Under the pieces are notes generated by a model. That model did no database searches. It saw only the letters and a program-made list of their open reading frames with translations, and was not told the DNA's origin. A DNA stretch of 64,000 bases from Massospora cicadina (taxonomy: Eukaryota; Entomophthoromycota; Entomophthoromycetes; Entomophthorales; Entomophthoraceae). A program made the position numbers and the translations under genes. Below are positions 10,263 to 21,888 of this stretch, piece by piece (within the stretch, counting starts at the first letter, position 1; each line of letters begins with the position of its first letter). Location of the stretch: the NCBI GenBank assembly GCA_022478985.1, contig JAKSZP010014897.1:1-64000 (forward strand), written 5' to 3'.

Positions 10263-10925
10263 AAGAGAGCAGCTTTAAGCACCATAGCAATCTGAGTGAT
10301 CAATAGTGAACTAACTCTAGAAAGCCAAATTACAGATTAACTAAACCTAATTTTTAAATCAATCAACATTCAGTAGAACAATAAATTATAAAGGAGGGCA
10401 TCTTTGATCACCAGATCAATTAAGTAGATTGGAGAGCAGCTTTAATCATCATATCAATTGTAATTAATAATAAACTAACGCTATAAATCCAAAATACAAA
10501 CTTTACTAAACCTAACTATGAATTGAATTAAATTAATATAAAGAAAATTAAAAATAAAAAATAAAATAAAAAGAGGGCAGCTTTGATCACCAAACAATTA
10601 AGTAGGATAGTGAGCATCCACAATTACCATATCAATTCTGATCAATTTTGAACTAAGTCTATATATAACTAAAATACAAACTTAACTAAAACTAACTATG
10701 AGTAACTTAAATTGATTTTTAGTTAGAGAATAATTAAAAAGGAGAGCAGTTTTGATCATCAGATTAAGTGAGTATAATAGAGAGCAGCTTTAATCACCAT
10801 ATAAGCTGTGATCAATAATGAACTAGCATTATAAAACCAAAATCAAACTCACTAAAACTAAACCTGGTTAATTTAAATTGTTATTTAGTAAGAAAATAAA
10901 TAAAAAGTAGAGCAGCTGTTAAATT
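10263..10925. repeat. Tandem repeat array, about 4 x 165-175 bp
   Basis: Diverged head-to-tail units each contain GAGCAGCTTTAATCACCAT-like and GGGCAGCTTTGATCACCAGA-like segments. These recur near 10267, 10434, 10606 and 10782, and near 10393, 10571, 10740 and 10904. Between them are A+T-rich spacers with AACTAACT and CTAAACCTAA. The array stops just before the J primer-binding site, so in minus orientation it occupies the leader right after the LTR. Confidence 0.82.
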
Positions 10926-10950
10926 AAGAGCAAGTGGCTCAACTCCTCTT

Positions 10951-10965
10951 CTGGAATGAGCACCA
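10951..10965 (-). promoter_or_regulatory. Primer-binding site next to the split G/J LTR
   Basis: The minus strand reads TGGTGCTCATTCCAG, 2 nt from the LTR end at 10968. Its first nine bases match the shared primer-binding site exactly. A primer-binding site outside what is G's 3' LTR implies the same LTR also serves as the 5' LTR of an element to the left. Confidence 0.65.
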
Positions 10966-10967
10966 AT

Positions 10968-11096
10968 TGTTAAAACTTGGGATCTGTTCCCTTGTATTAA
11001 ATAATACTCGCTTCTGCCCCTTGTTTAGCTGCACAGGTTCCTTTTATGTGCATTATTTGACTTGTAGATAATATGTTATAATGGGCAATAGTAGTA
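10968..11096 (-). repeat. Piece 1 of the split G/J LTR
   Basis: This 129-bp piece aligns with the first ~129 bp of F's left LTR (33902 onward): TGT start, GCACAG-TTC, GTGCA, and AATAGTA at exactly the same offset (119 bp) in both. The continuation is found at 45908-46650 and 55746-55951. Element E (11097-45907) is inserted between pieces 1 and 2. Confidence 0.78.
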
Positions 11097-11676
11097 TGAA
11101 GACTGGTGGGCTATGGGGCTTTATACCAAGTATCCCTTAATTTTTTTGAGGGTTGGGGGACCAAGAGTTCCTGGGTGTTGGATTATATGGTTTACTTTAA
11201 TTGACCAAAAAGTCTTCACTCATAATACCAGCCTTAAGCGGTAAATTTTAAATATATGCTTACACCTAAGTAAATAGAGGTAGCCAAATTACCTTAAAAT
11301 AGCAAATAAAAGAGCCTTCTTTATTTGCTTAGAATCAAAGTTATATGTGAGTTCAGGGCAGTTTTCTTAATAAATCTCCAAGCGTCCCAAGCTAAAATCT
11401 ATATTTGTTACCAATCAGGGATTTCTGCGGCAGGATGGCCATCTCAGTCAAATAGGATTTGCTCGCCACATGGATTGGGTTTAAACAAAAGTTTTAGAAG
11501 TTTCCAGGAAAATTTAGTTGACCACATGAGTCAGGGTTGATCCCCTAATGTCAAAAGGTTGTGGTTTTTGTCAGAGATTATCCTCAATAGCTGTTTGGGC
11601 TATATTGTCAGATTGGGATCAATTCCCTTCAGCTGACACATCCAAATCTCCAATTTGGGTAGGAATCCTGACAACG
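11097..11676 (-). repeat. 3' LTR of element E
   Basis: It matches 45340-45904 in the same orientation, with shared blocks such as GCGTCCCAAGCTAAAAT, CAAATAAAAGAGCC and CCAATTTGGGTAGGAATCC. On the minus strand the LTR begins near TTGTCAGGATTCC. The left edge is set where similarity to the F-type LTR (10968-11096) stops and similarity to the 45-kb copy begins. Confidence 0.8.
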
Positions 11677-11779
11677 CCTCACTCTAGATCTTGGCGTAGG
11701 GTAGAAAACAGACGAAGAAAACAACTATGTATGCAGTTTAGTAATGGTATCCTAAATGACCTCTACATTTAAGTGTTTG

Positions 11780-12820
11780 TTGCCCCGTTTTATAGACTTT
11801 GTATGGCCCCAACCAGTTGGTGCACAATTCTTTATCACATTCTCCTGGTCAATGGTGGTAAAAAAGACTAGGTCACCAGTTGGAAGGTGTGCAGAGGTTC
11901 ATGTTTGTCATTAAACTGACTTGTTTCTCGACTAGTTGTAGTAGATAAGTTTTCAGAAGCTAGAGCCTGGAGTCAGATTATTTCAAGGGAAATGCTTCGC
12001 AGAGTAACTTCAGGGGCATCAGGTAAAGCTTGATCTAACATGGTCTGCACTTTAGAAGGAAACTGGAGATTTCTTCCATACAAAGCATGGAAGGGTGAAA
12101 TTTTATTTAGTGATAATAGTTTATTCTTTAGGCATAATCGCACTAGGTTAATATTGGGCCAGTGAAGAGGATTGGTCATGGCCATTTTTAGAGGTTGGTA
12201 GTTAGTGTAACTTTTGCCTGCTCTACCATTACATTGGTTGCAGTATGGTATGGAGTGGAAAATACCTGGGTGGATACCATCAGTTTGGCTAAATCATTCA
12301 CCAGAGATGATTGAAAGTTTTTGTCATCATCAGAGAGAATCATGTTAGGGCACACATGCTGGGTGATAATACAATTGTATAAAAAGCTGGCAGTAGCTTT
12401 TGCCAAAGTGGATGGTAGTAATACAGCTTTGATTTACTTAGTTAGGTGGTCCGCGGCTAGAAGGAGTAACTGATGACCATTAGAGGCTTGAGGGAGTGGT
12501 ACCACAACATCAGTGCTAATATTATGGAAGGGTTCACAAGGTGAACCCAAAGATGTTGAGATCAGGGATAAGGTCCAGCTTGTCTTTTAATACCAGGCAG
12601 ATCTCTAATACATCTTGTTTTGAAACAAGCATGCCTTCCCCCTAGCATTGAGTCTTGAGCCACTGGTAAAATTTCTGAATCCCCCCGTGGCTGAACTGCC
12701 AATGTCCCTCCAATATGATGTCAGTTTAAGCCAGAGTTCATATGTAGGGCAACCACTTTTAGTACATGACATTGTACAGTTGGGCGTTTTTGACTTATGC
12801 ATTCACCTTTTTCTTTGCTG
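11780..12820 (-). pseudogene. Element E integrase
   Basis: On the minus strand the catalytic core is recognisable: ISTDVVVPLP (first Asp), ILSDDDKNFQSS (second Asp) and NVMVEQAKVTL (Glu), in DDE order and spacing. An N-terminal zinc-binding region is blurred near 12750. A C-terminal LGPYKVYK segment lies near 11800, the usual Gypsy integrase tail; no chromodomain follows. Several frames are used (12802-12605, 12406-12188, 12185-11973) with stops between. The enzyme would insert element cDNA. Confidence 0.75.
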
Positions 12821-12929
12821 ATTCCTTTTTGAAGGGTTGGGGATTCATCTTTCCATAGTTGCAATTGAGTTAGGAGGTCTTAGAGTTGATCCTCTTCAGG
12901 GTAGGTTACAACTAATATGGAAAGCTAGG

Positions 12930-13350
12930 GTAATCAATCCACATTTATGTGTCAGCCTTGCCGATAAATAATGGAAAAAACGTAGTTTTGAAGTTTTAAC
13001 GCTCAGCCTATTAACCTCCCATTATGGTCCTTCATTTGCTGTAGCCATTGAAAGGAAGCATGACTAGTGATTATAATGTTATGTTTCCCATATAAATAAG
13101 GTCAGAAATGCTTAATAGTAAGTAGTACTGCCAAGCATTTGCGTTTTGTAACGCTATAGTTGCATTAGGCTCTGGTTAGGGTTTTGATATAGTAGGCAAA
13201 ATGATGGTCAACTAAGTTTTCGTCATGCCAAAAAAGTATGGCTCCAATGGCTATGTTGCTAGCGTTGGCAAAGAGGAGAAAAGGTTTATCAAAACTAGGA
13301 TGTATAATTACTGGAGAGTAGGAGAGAGAGACGCGTAGAAGGTCAAAGGC
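12930..13350 (-). pseudogene. Element E RNase H region
   Basis: Between RT and integrase the minus strand encodes, with stops, PFLLFANASNIAIGAILFWH, the start of a Gypsy RNase H with the catalytic Asp replaced by Asn. About 130 codons later comes a segment ending HINVD near 12935, the conserved C-terminal motif that normally reads NVADALSR. The domain would degrade RNA in the RNA-DNA hybrid. It is identified by position and these two motifs only. Confidence 0.6.
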
Positions 13351-13379
13351 CTGCTGTTGCTCTTAAGTTCACTAGAAAG

Positions 13380-14130
13380 GTATCCATTTCTTCAATAAAT
13401 ATACTAGAGGTTTGGAGGCATTGGCAAAGTGTGGAAAACTGGAAATAATATCCCATCATCCTCAAAATACTTGTAAGTCTCATAGGAATTTAGGGGGACA
13501 TCTTGGAAACGGCAAGGACCTTGCTCATCTATTAGTGATACTCTGGTCTTCTCTACCTTATGGCCCAAAAAACCCATTTCATTCTGAAAGAAGGAGCATT
13601 TTGATGGCTTTAGTTTTGAAAAAGCTTGCCATAACCGCTGAAAAACTTGCCTGAGATGGTCTATGTGTCTGGTAAAGGTTCTTTTAAAATGGTAATATCG
13701 TTGAGATAAACTAGCACACAAGAACATTTAAATCACCTAAAAGTCCATCCATGGAGCGTTATAAGGTAGCAGGGGCGTTACATAACCCATGCAGCATTTG
13801 AGTGGGCTCAAAAAATCCTTCACTTGAGATAAAGGTGCATTTTTCCGATCTTTTAGTGGTAAATCAACTTGCCAGTACCCGCTGGTGAGATCCATAGCCA
13901 AAAAAGTGGTAACCTGACATCAAGCGTAAGTAATCATCTATATGCGGCAATGAATAGCTATCTTTTCTGGTGATTGAATTGAGGCGGCAATAATCCATGA
14001 CAAAATGATAGCCACCATCTTTTTTCAAATTAGTAGGAGTGGGGAGGCCCATGGGCTTTTAGAAGGCACAAGTAACCCAGCCTTCAACAGTTACTTTAGC
14101 TCTAAAGCCACTTGAGCTTCTTTGACTTTA
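13380..14130 (-). pseudogene. Element E reverse transcriptase
   Basis: Visible on the minus strand: VPSKSPWASPLLLI near the N-terminus, FVMDYCRLNSITRKDSYSLP, MDLTSGYWQVDLPLKDR, and KLKPSKCSFFQNEMGFLGH after the active site. The catalytic box at 13697-13708 reads YLND instead of YLDD, so the first Asp is Asn, and neighbouring boxes lie in different frames. The order is that of Ty3/Gypsy RT. The frame is open from 14052 to 13864 and 13727 to 13404 only. Confidence 0.8.
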
Positions 14131-15037
14131 ATTTTCAGCATTAGCAAGATTTGAATGGAGGGTGAGCCTAAATCTTAATTTTGGGAATAACCCAGACATT
14201 TTTCCATAATTACTTGGTCCCAAGAAAAAAATATCACAATACTCCTCAAGGAGGGTTTTGAAGTTCTGGAATTTGTTAGGGGTGAGATTGTCTCCAATTA
14301 TGCTTTCCACCAGAGCTATGATGGGTAGGGGATCGAATCCTAAATCTTGTAAAGAGCCAAAACAACTCATGTTTACAATACTTTCATGTAACATAGTTTT
14401 ACGTAAGCAATAGGATCATACTGAGGGACTTGGTGGGTTTGATCCGTTATATTCCCTAATAAGTTATATATAGATTCTCCCGTATGCAGGATCCAAAATC
14501 CCAGACAGGTCAACGCTTCTTTAATTGAAGGGTTTGGTTGTCCGCTTAGCTCTAAAACTTAATTAGTAGGGATTTAAATCATGATCCTTGTTTCCACAAC
14601 AACTTGTGATCCAGAGGATATTGTAATTGTATGGAGGAATATAGAGGGATCCCATCTTTAACGTCTACAGCCTCAAAGGGTAGCTTAGTTTTTCCTACTA
14701 AGACCTGATATTCAACTTTATAAATAGAGAACAGATATTCGAGGAGGCATGTTTGTTTTTTGGGCTCCTTTATTTTTCACTGTGAAAAAAATATTAACAG
14801 GATCTGATACCCTAACAGCATAGGTATTTTTCTTTATGGTTGATAATACAGTTAAACTACAGCATAAGTTGGACTCCAATAAGCAACTCATAATTATCAT
14901 TTTCTAAGGAAATAACGGGGTAGTAATTAGAAGTTTCTCAAATTGGGGGGGAAGGCAGAATACGCTCCAATTGTTATAGTCGACTTATTGCCTGCTATTT
15001 CTATACTCAGCTTCTTTAATCAAGTCTTATGCCATTT

Positions 15038-15400
15038 TTAACTTTTTATATAAGTTGAGAATATATCGTTAACCAATGAACTAGTATCAATTATCACCAG
15101 GACTTTAACCTTGTGAGCAACTATCTCTACCTGAGCCACCAAAGATCCAAACTGGGAAATAACGGCTATTAGACTGGTGTTAGAGAGTTGCAGCGTAGCA
15201 AGCAAGGGATTATGACTCAGCCACACTTGAGGCTGTTTAATACACTTGAAGGTTTTATCTTCCATAGCTTGGCTTTCCATAGAGGAACTGACTTCCAAGA
15301 TTTGCTGGGGTAACTCCCCAATATAAAAATAAAAAAGATGAAGTTCTTTATTTTCTTGAATAGAAAGAGGTACATTGACTTCTTCTGGGGAAGCTAACAC
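15038..15400 (-). pseudogene. Element E protease fragment
   Basis: The 120-residue frame ends with VLVIIDTSSLVNDIF, a retropepsin active site with DTS in place of the more usual DTG. The upstream part is the Gag-protease linker, without a visible zinc knuckle. The flap and C-terminal part continue in other frames toward 14700. It lies between the gag pieces and RT of E, on the same strand. Confidence 0.65.
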
Positions 15401-15591
15401 AAAACATTCTGAGGCGCTGGGAATAGAACTAGAGCTAGAACAAGGGTATTAAGGCACTTGAGTGTTGCCAGCATAGGGAGCCTCTTTTTCCTATAATGCC
15501 TGGTCTTTTGACACCTAATGTCATGAGAGTGTCTATAACTCTCCAAATCCCAGCGTGGTGATGCTCAGTGCACAGGACCAACGCAAGGGAA

Positions 15592-15605
15592 CTAGTAGCC
15601 ATCAT
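15592..15605. repeat. LINE target-site duplication, left copy
   Basis: CTAGTAGCCATCAT here is identical to 20842-20855. The flanking sequence on both sides is element E, which reads across once the LINE is removed. Confidence 0.92.
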
Positions 15606-15761
15606 TTTTATTTAACTGAGGTAAGCTGACCAGGGGACATACATTACTAAATATATGTGAAACTAAGAGAATAACTAAGAAATATAAAAATTGGGCACCC
15701 CAGGGTACTCAAGTTACCCCTGTTGCCAGCGGGACTGCCAGGTATGGGGGGGGTTGGTGCA

Positions 15762-18700
15762 CTACTCCGAGGGGGTTTCCCCTGCTATGGAGCAGGTGTG
15801 AAGGAAAGGGTCTGTGTGGAGGAACCAGAGTGGGAACCATGATTCTATGAGCGCTTTTTGTCTTGGTCTCATATATCCATAGAGCCAGGCTTGGAAGCGC
15901 TCTAGTAAGTGAACATGGAATCTGTTAATAATCCCATGAATGGTTGGGACCGTGCCCTTGAATGCATCTAATGCAATTGTGTGTATTGTCCACATTGCAA
16001 TGGGTATTATTAGGGAGCGGAGTGTAGATGTGATTGGTGACTCAATCTGGAGCGCGAAGATACTCTTTGATATCGAGAATTCCTGTTCGTTTTGAATCTT
16101 GAGCAGGCGTGCGACTTCCTGCCATATAGCTTTGGTTGGGGGGCATGTTTCTAGGCGGTGATGTAGGGATCCCTCCCCTCCACATACTGCACATGTTTTG
16201 TGGAGGGAGTTGGAGCGGTCCGCCGTCCTATAGGTCCTTCTCAAAAAGCGCCAGGCGTTTGTTCTTATCCTTGGTTTGTAGGAGTGGGTGGTGTGTCATT
16301 TTCCACATTGCTTTCTGTGTGGTTAAATCATAAGGAATGTCCAGCATATCTAGGTATTCTAAGCTAGCTATGCTTGGGGTTGTTGCGAGCATATCCCTCT
16401 GGGGGTGGTTTTCTGAGTTTCTTAATTTGAATTGGGGGCTGGGTCGTCCCCTTCCCTGTATAGTACCCATGTTCTCTATGGTCCATCCCATATGGCGGAA
16501 AGTTTGGAGGATATGTTTGAAATGAGGGGAGGTTCCATGCGGACCCATTACAGTAGGGTGCTTGGCAAGGTATGAAAGTAGTCTGGGTGGACTATTTGAG
16601 TTGGTTAATTTGAGCGCCTGTGCAAAGTTAGTCCTTGCTGCTCTGGACCAATGTTGTGGGAGGTCTGGAGCAAGTATTTCCTTTATCCAGGTACCTAGGA
16701 TGTGATTGGCATGGCTCTCAAAATCTATTAGTCCCATGCCTCCGCTTGAGCGTGGGCCAAATAGTGCTTCCATCCGTATAGGAGGGTGAGAGCCAGGCCA
16801 CAGCCAGCCCTGGATAAGCGCGCGAATTGAGGTTATAAAGCTAGGTGAGAAGGCTATCGCATGGTCCTGGTACCATAGTATTGGGAGGATGAGCGAGTTA
16901 GCAACTGTAACTCGTCCTGTTAGTCCTGGGGTTCTTCCCTTGAAGGAGGCGACACGTTTGGATACCCGTTGTAACAGGTTACTTTCCATTGTCTCATTAG
17001 CATATCCCCCTGATTCTAGCCAGATTCCAAGGTGTCGGACAGGAGTGGTGGTGGGAGGTGTTGCAAAGGGTAATATAATTGGGTTTTTTCTTCGAGTGTT
17101 GGTGTGAGGTTCTGATGTTGTGGCTCAATTGTTTGTGTATTTGCCTAAGAGGATGATTTCTGTCTTCCTTTTGTTGAGCGATGCATTGCTCACCTTGGAG
17201 TATTCCTCTAGAGTGTGTTCCAGCAGTCAGGCATCTTTATTGTTTGCTATACCTGCTACGCAGTCATCTGCAAAGGCCAGTATCTTGACTGTTGGTTGTC
17301 CTTGTGCGGTTATCCCCATGAGACGTGAGTCAGCTACTCGGAGGAGCAGGTCAAAGCTGAAATTGTATAGCAGTGGGCTGAGGGGATCCCCTTGTTTGAG
17401 CCCTCTGTGTGGTTTAATCTTGTTTGTTAGGAATCCAGGGCCGCATACAGCCATGGTTGCAGATTCTGTTAGGAGCATCGCCCATTTTATGAATCTTGGT
17501 GGGAGTTTGAAGGCATGTAGACATTCTTTTAGGTATGGCCAGCTAACACGGTCATACGCCTTTTCCTGATCCAAGAAGACCAGGGCACCAGTTGCTTTGG
17601 ATTGGCAAATATTTGCAACAGGGCGAATGTTGTTCCGTATTGAACGCCCTGGTATAAACCCAAACTGGTTGGGTGATAGGACGTCAGATGCAATTGCGCC
17701 TAATCTAGCTGCTAGAATTTTTGTTAGAATTTTTGTGTCAGTGTTGGAGAGTGCAATTGGGCGCCAGTTGGCTAGGTCCAACTTGTCACCCCTTTTTATA
17801 CAAGGTTATAACGTAGGATTCATGGCCTCCTGGTAATAGGCGTGTTTCCAAAAAATCTGGTTCATTGGCGCCAATAGGAGGGGGGCGAATTTGTTGAAAA
17901 CATTTTTTTGTAAAATTCGTAGGGTATCCCATCAGGCCCTGGGCATTTCCTACGTGGTGCACCGCGAATTGTTTCCCAAAGCTCCTCCCGTGTGATAAGG
18001 GATAGTATATTGTAATTTGGTGGTGTACTTTATATCTTGGCAGTTTGAATAAATTCTTTAATTTTTTGTGGATCTGTTGGCATATCGCGATATAATTCGG
18101 TGTAATAGCGGTGTACTTCCGCCTTGACCTCCTCAGGGTCAGTTGCCACAGTGCCGTTGGTCTTGTGGACCTGTGTGCACGTGGGCTGGTTTCCGCGGGA
18201 GTGGAGTTGGCAGAAAAAGTATGTTGAACAGGTTTCGCCTTCCTTTATGAACTTACCTTTGTTCAATACTTTGATTCTGTGTTGGTGTTCAAAGATGAGA
18301 TTGTTAAGCCAGGCTGAAATTTCTGCCCATTTGCGTCCCCAATTAGGGCTATATCCAGATCTTGGAGTATTTATTTCCAGGTGGTCTAGTTCTACCAAGG
18401 TACGCTTGATTGTGGCTGTGTCCGCGGTGTACTTACATGATGCAATATGTCAGGTTTTGTTGATTAAATCTTTTTTGAAATTTTCCCATGTTCCAATGGG
18501 ATCCGAAGTGAATGGGCTGTGAATTCTGGGTTTGTAGCCTTGTTTTCAACCCAATCAGATATCTCAGGCAATCTTATATTTCTGGGTGAAGCTTTCTCCA
18601 AGGCGACACCTGCGTGTGGGATTGGGTTAGTGCTAACTGCACCTTAACTAATTGATGATCAGAAAAATTGATCTTTTTTGTTGTAAATTTAGAGATTCTT

Positions 18701-19318
18701 GAGTGGTGGGATTGTGGGATGAGGATGTGGTCAATATGACTCATTGATATGAGCAGTCCCTCACGTATGTTGGGTCTTGTCATATGGGGAAGGATTGGTG
18801 AATTGGGAGGAAGAGCATCCTGTAAGCCAAGAGATGCCTTCACTGTGCGATATTCAATGTGTCCAGGTGGGTATCCCCTGGGATTAGGCCATTGATCTAT
18901 ATTGGGGTTATCGCAGCAGTTGAAATCGCCTAACATGATGATATCTGGTGGGAGGGTGAGGGTAGAAATTTTTTCAAATTTTTTTTCTCTCAGTTGCAGT
19001 GCATGGTGCATAGATACATGCTAACGAAATTATTTCATCTTGGCATGTGATTGTTGCTACCAGGACTCGACCGTGCAAGTGTGATGATGAATTTGTAATT
19101 TTAAATTTTTTGTTGTTTTGGACTATCACCCCAAAGTGAGATGTCCATACTGATTGTGATGGTGCGACCCTGATTGACCAGGATTCTTCTTTCCCTTGTA
19201 GGCAGTGGGTTTCTTGGATGGCCAAGATGTCTACAAGAGGTTTTTGTAGGAATGCCAGCTTTTTGGCTTGGGACATATGAGCCCTGGCTCCCACAATGTT
19301 TAATGTCCCTATTGACAC
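15762..19318 (-). pseudogene. LINE ORF2: APE endonuclease, reverse transcriptase, zinc finger
   Basis: The endonuclease (19318-18574) shows IGTLNIVGA, AIQETHCLQG, IMLGDFNCCDN and FSDHQLVKV, the Asn, Glu, Asp and Asp/His sites of APE-type enzymes. After a linker (18398-18030), RT (17781-17227) shows NWRPIALSN, FLDQEKAYDRV (motif A), GLKQGDPLSPLLYNF (motif B) and AFADDCV (motif C), so all catalytic Asps are present. The thumb and C-terminal region follows (16989-16228), then a CAVCGGEGSLHHRLETC finger (16244-15762). The frame is broken by a TGA just after 17227 and by shifts near 19000, 18570 and 16230. An intact protein would be about 1185 residues. Confidence 0.92.
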
Positions 19319-19702
19319 TGAGGTGCCTGTGGCGCCTCAGGAGCAGTTGGGAGGACCCTCTGGTCCTATCCCACCGCGGCTCATTTTGGCCATGCTCCGC
19401 GTCTGTACTCCAACTCTTTCACTGCCATTGTTGGTTCCCTTGAAATGACCCAATGATTCAAGGGAATTGCGGTTTTTTGCATTTTCATCAACTTTTCATG
19501 CATAGGTCTCATGTTGATTTGATGCGGGTTGTTGATTGGATATTATATTTTTGAGGTTCAACTTTGTTGTATTGTGCACCGCATTTTCACCCAAATTGCG
19601 GTTGCATTGTTCCTCAGTATGTGCATGACTGATGACGCTTTGTGGCTCAGTCTAGTTACTGTGAAAATTTTCGACCTGGGCATATTGTTCTGATTGGTTG
19701 GT

Positions 19703-20760
19703 TCAGTGAATATCTGAAATATCCTCCTGAATTTGTCCGTGGTTAATGGCGGATTCCACGTGTGTCGCCACTTCAGCTGCTGCTCTCTTGCGGGCTTTTT
19801 GTGCTGCTTTACGCTGTTTACTTGTAACTGGGTCCACAATGGAGTATAGTCCATCTTCACCCCAGCGGAATGGGTGGTGGCCATCAGTCATTTTGGCAAA
19901 GTTTCCATTATCTTCATCCATGGCTTCTTCACAAAAATCATTTTCCATTAAGCCCTCTTTTACAGGGCATGCATGTTCCTTGTGGCCCAGTGAGCCACAG
20001 TGGTTGCAAATGGGTGGTGCGCATTCTGGTATAACTCAGAATGCAGCTGACTGGCCCCCATCTGCAAAGTAAAATTATGCTGCGCGGGGAATTCTGGATA
20101 AATCTTCTTCCACTTCTGGAAAGGGGTTGATTACAGCGATAGCTTTGCCCGTGCACAGGTTGGGCATTAAGCGAAATTGCTGTAATTCAAGTTGTTGGAT
20201 TTCTCCATAGGCCACAAGACCTTTGCGGAGCTCCTCCTCGATTACCTTATTGGGAAGGTTGGTGGGGAGCGAGTCAAAGGAGATGAACAAAGTTTTTCTT
20301 TGTTCCATCTGGTGTGCGCGGTGCGCACAATTTTTTTGCCCTCAAGGAGGGCAATTTCCACGCAGATTTTTTCTGCAGCATCAGCTTCATCGGCTGTTTC
20401 AAAACCAATATTGATCCAGCCGCGTCCCATGTTGTTGGTGGCTACATACACCGCGTGAGGGAAAAGTGAAGGTTGCGCCTCACATGTTTTCTCCCACAGG
20501 GTTGGTAACTCATCCCCAAGGAAGAGTCTGATCACATGTTCTACCTTTGACAAAGGTTGGTATAATTGAATGTACATGTACTGTGCGTGCTTATCAGTAA
20601 ATACTATAAACCCAGATGGCGTCTGAGTTTTCGATTTCTTTGCAGATTGGGCTCCTGGTCCCCCTCCAGGGCGTTTCTTGCCCTTAGTTGCACCGTTAAG
20701 CGCACTGCTTGCCGTGACGCTCGCCCATGTTGTATTATTTTTGTTATTAAAGTCGCCCAT
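19703..20760 (-). pseudogene. LINE ORF1: RNA-binding protein with zinc knuckle
   Basis: It starts at ATG 20760 with a basic Gly/Lys-rich stretch (KGKKRPGGGPG). An RRM-like region follows, then a second segment TLFISFDSLPTNLPNKVIEE, and a retroviral-type knuckle CNHCGSLGHKEHAC (C-x2-C-x4-H-x4-C) at 19967-20008. A basic Ala/Lys-rich helix ends the readable part near 19703. Frames change near 20242-20308 and 20075. ORF1 proteins of this type coat the element RNA. The second segment resembles part of the retroposon ORF at 56516-58230. Confidence 0.85.
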
Positions 20761-20841
20761 CTTTCCTGTGTGTGATTATCCAAATTTGCTGTTTAACAAA
20801 TCATAGTAACTAAAGTGATTGTTACGAAAGAAAAGCTTGAG

Positions 20842-20855
20842 CTAGTAGCCATCAT
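20842..20855. repeat. LINE target-site duplication, right copy
   Basis: Identical to 15592-15605 (CTAGTAGCCATCAT). It lies at the 5' end of the minus-strand LINE. Confidence 0.92.
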
Positions 20856-21888
20856 AATAATAATAGCCCAGCAGAGGGTGCTATAAATAAAGAGACTTAG
20901 GACGAGGGTGTTGAGCATAGTGAAAGTAATAATAAGTCAAGCATTCTTCAAAACTTGGCTGTGTTACAAAGGGCGGTTAATAACAAATTTTGGTATAGGG
21001 TTGGAGTGCACTGGTGAATGGGTTTAAAGGGAACCTGGTAGAGCCAGCAGTTTACCTGAAGCTTTGATAATTTTAAATAAAATAAACTATCTAACACATT
21101 GCAAGACCTCCTCAAAGAGGTTTATGCGCAGGTGCGCCCAAGTCAACATATAGAAAAAATGTAAAACGACTATGTGGTCTATTTGGGAAGATGACCAACG
21201 AGAAATGTTGGTCTTGAGTAAAGATACTTAAGCTCACTCAAGAAATTTTGGATTGGCAGAAGTGGTACTAAGCCTTGGTTCACCAATAGGCTCACGCTTC
21301 CATCCAAAAGGGTCACATACCTCAAAATCAACTTTACTCGAGTAATTGGCTGAAGCTAAACCTGACCCAAGCTCATAAACTTGTAAGTGGAATGGGTTTT
21401 GAACCCCCATTCCCCAATTAACCATGTTGTCCCATTATCGTTTAATTTGAAACTCGTTTGTTTTAACCCTAGAGCCAAAACAGGGGCTGGGCTTTAGGCA
21501 CATCACTTGTACCAACCTGGGCGTACCTATCCTGTCCCAGCGTTGATCCAAGGTGTGCTTGAGATCAGGAAGGGCCTGAAGTTTCACCTTCTGGAACTTC
21601 TGCCACCCAGACTTATCCCTGCTATTGATACCATCTATAAAGTCATGTAAACATGATATCTTATTCAAATGACTGCAATAAAAGGGTTCAGTATTGTTTG
21701 GTTTCTTGAAAAAAGCGCAGAATAATTCAGGTCTAGGTGAATTGAGGGTGTAACTGCTAACACTTGGGGCTGAGGCTTAATGTTTAAATTAGGTGGCCCA
21801 GTGGGTCTGTGTAGTTTGGTAGGAATCTACAGAGTAGCTTCTTTGATATTAAGGAGAGACTTCAAGTTAGACTATACTGCTTTAAAAT
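20856..21888 (-). pseudogene. Element E gag, second part
   Basis: The minus-strand frames 21668-21434 and 21425-21234 run almost continuously (one stop between them) and are charged and hydrophilic, with NPFHLQVYELGSGLASANYS near the junction. I recognise no motif in this part. It is assigned to E gag because it lies on the same strand between the gag core (28910-28163, across element A) and the protease (15400, across the LINE), and both insertions have target duplications. Confidence 0.55.

Larger units (their letters stand above)
15606..20841 (-). mobile_element. LINE (non-LTR retrotransposon), near full length
   Basis: The 5.2-kb minus-strand unit has a short 5' leader (20841-20761), ORF1 (from 20760), ORF2 with endonuclease, RT and a terminal zinc finger (19318-15762), and a 3' UTR of about 155 bp ending TTAAATAAAA. 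A perfect 14-bp target duplication (15592-15605 and 20842-20855) marks a complete insertion. G+C content and codon preservation are higher than in the surrounding Gypsy relics, so it is younger. No RNase H domain is evident. It sits between the gag and protease parts of E. Clade assignment (Tad, I or another) is not possible by eye. Confidence 0.93.

Noticed and set aside
10263..10925. CRISPR array
   Set aside because: Units are about 170 bp, diverged, without short identical repeats and unique spacers, and the context is eukaryotic.
10968..11676. A single 709-bp LTR
   Set aside because: The first 129 bp align with the F-type LTR and the rest with 45340-45904, so these are two LTRs joined by an insertion.
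16136..17836. Plus-strand ORFs opposite the LINE RT
   Set aside because: They are shadows of the well-supported minus-strand ORF2.
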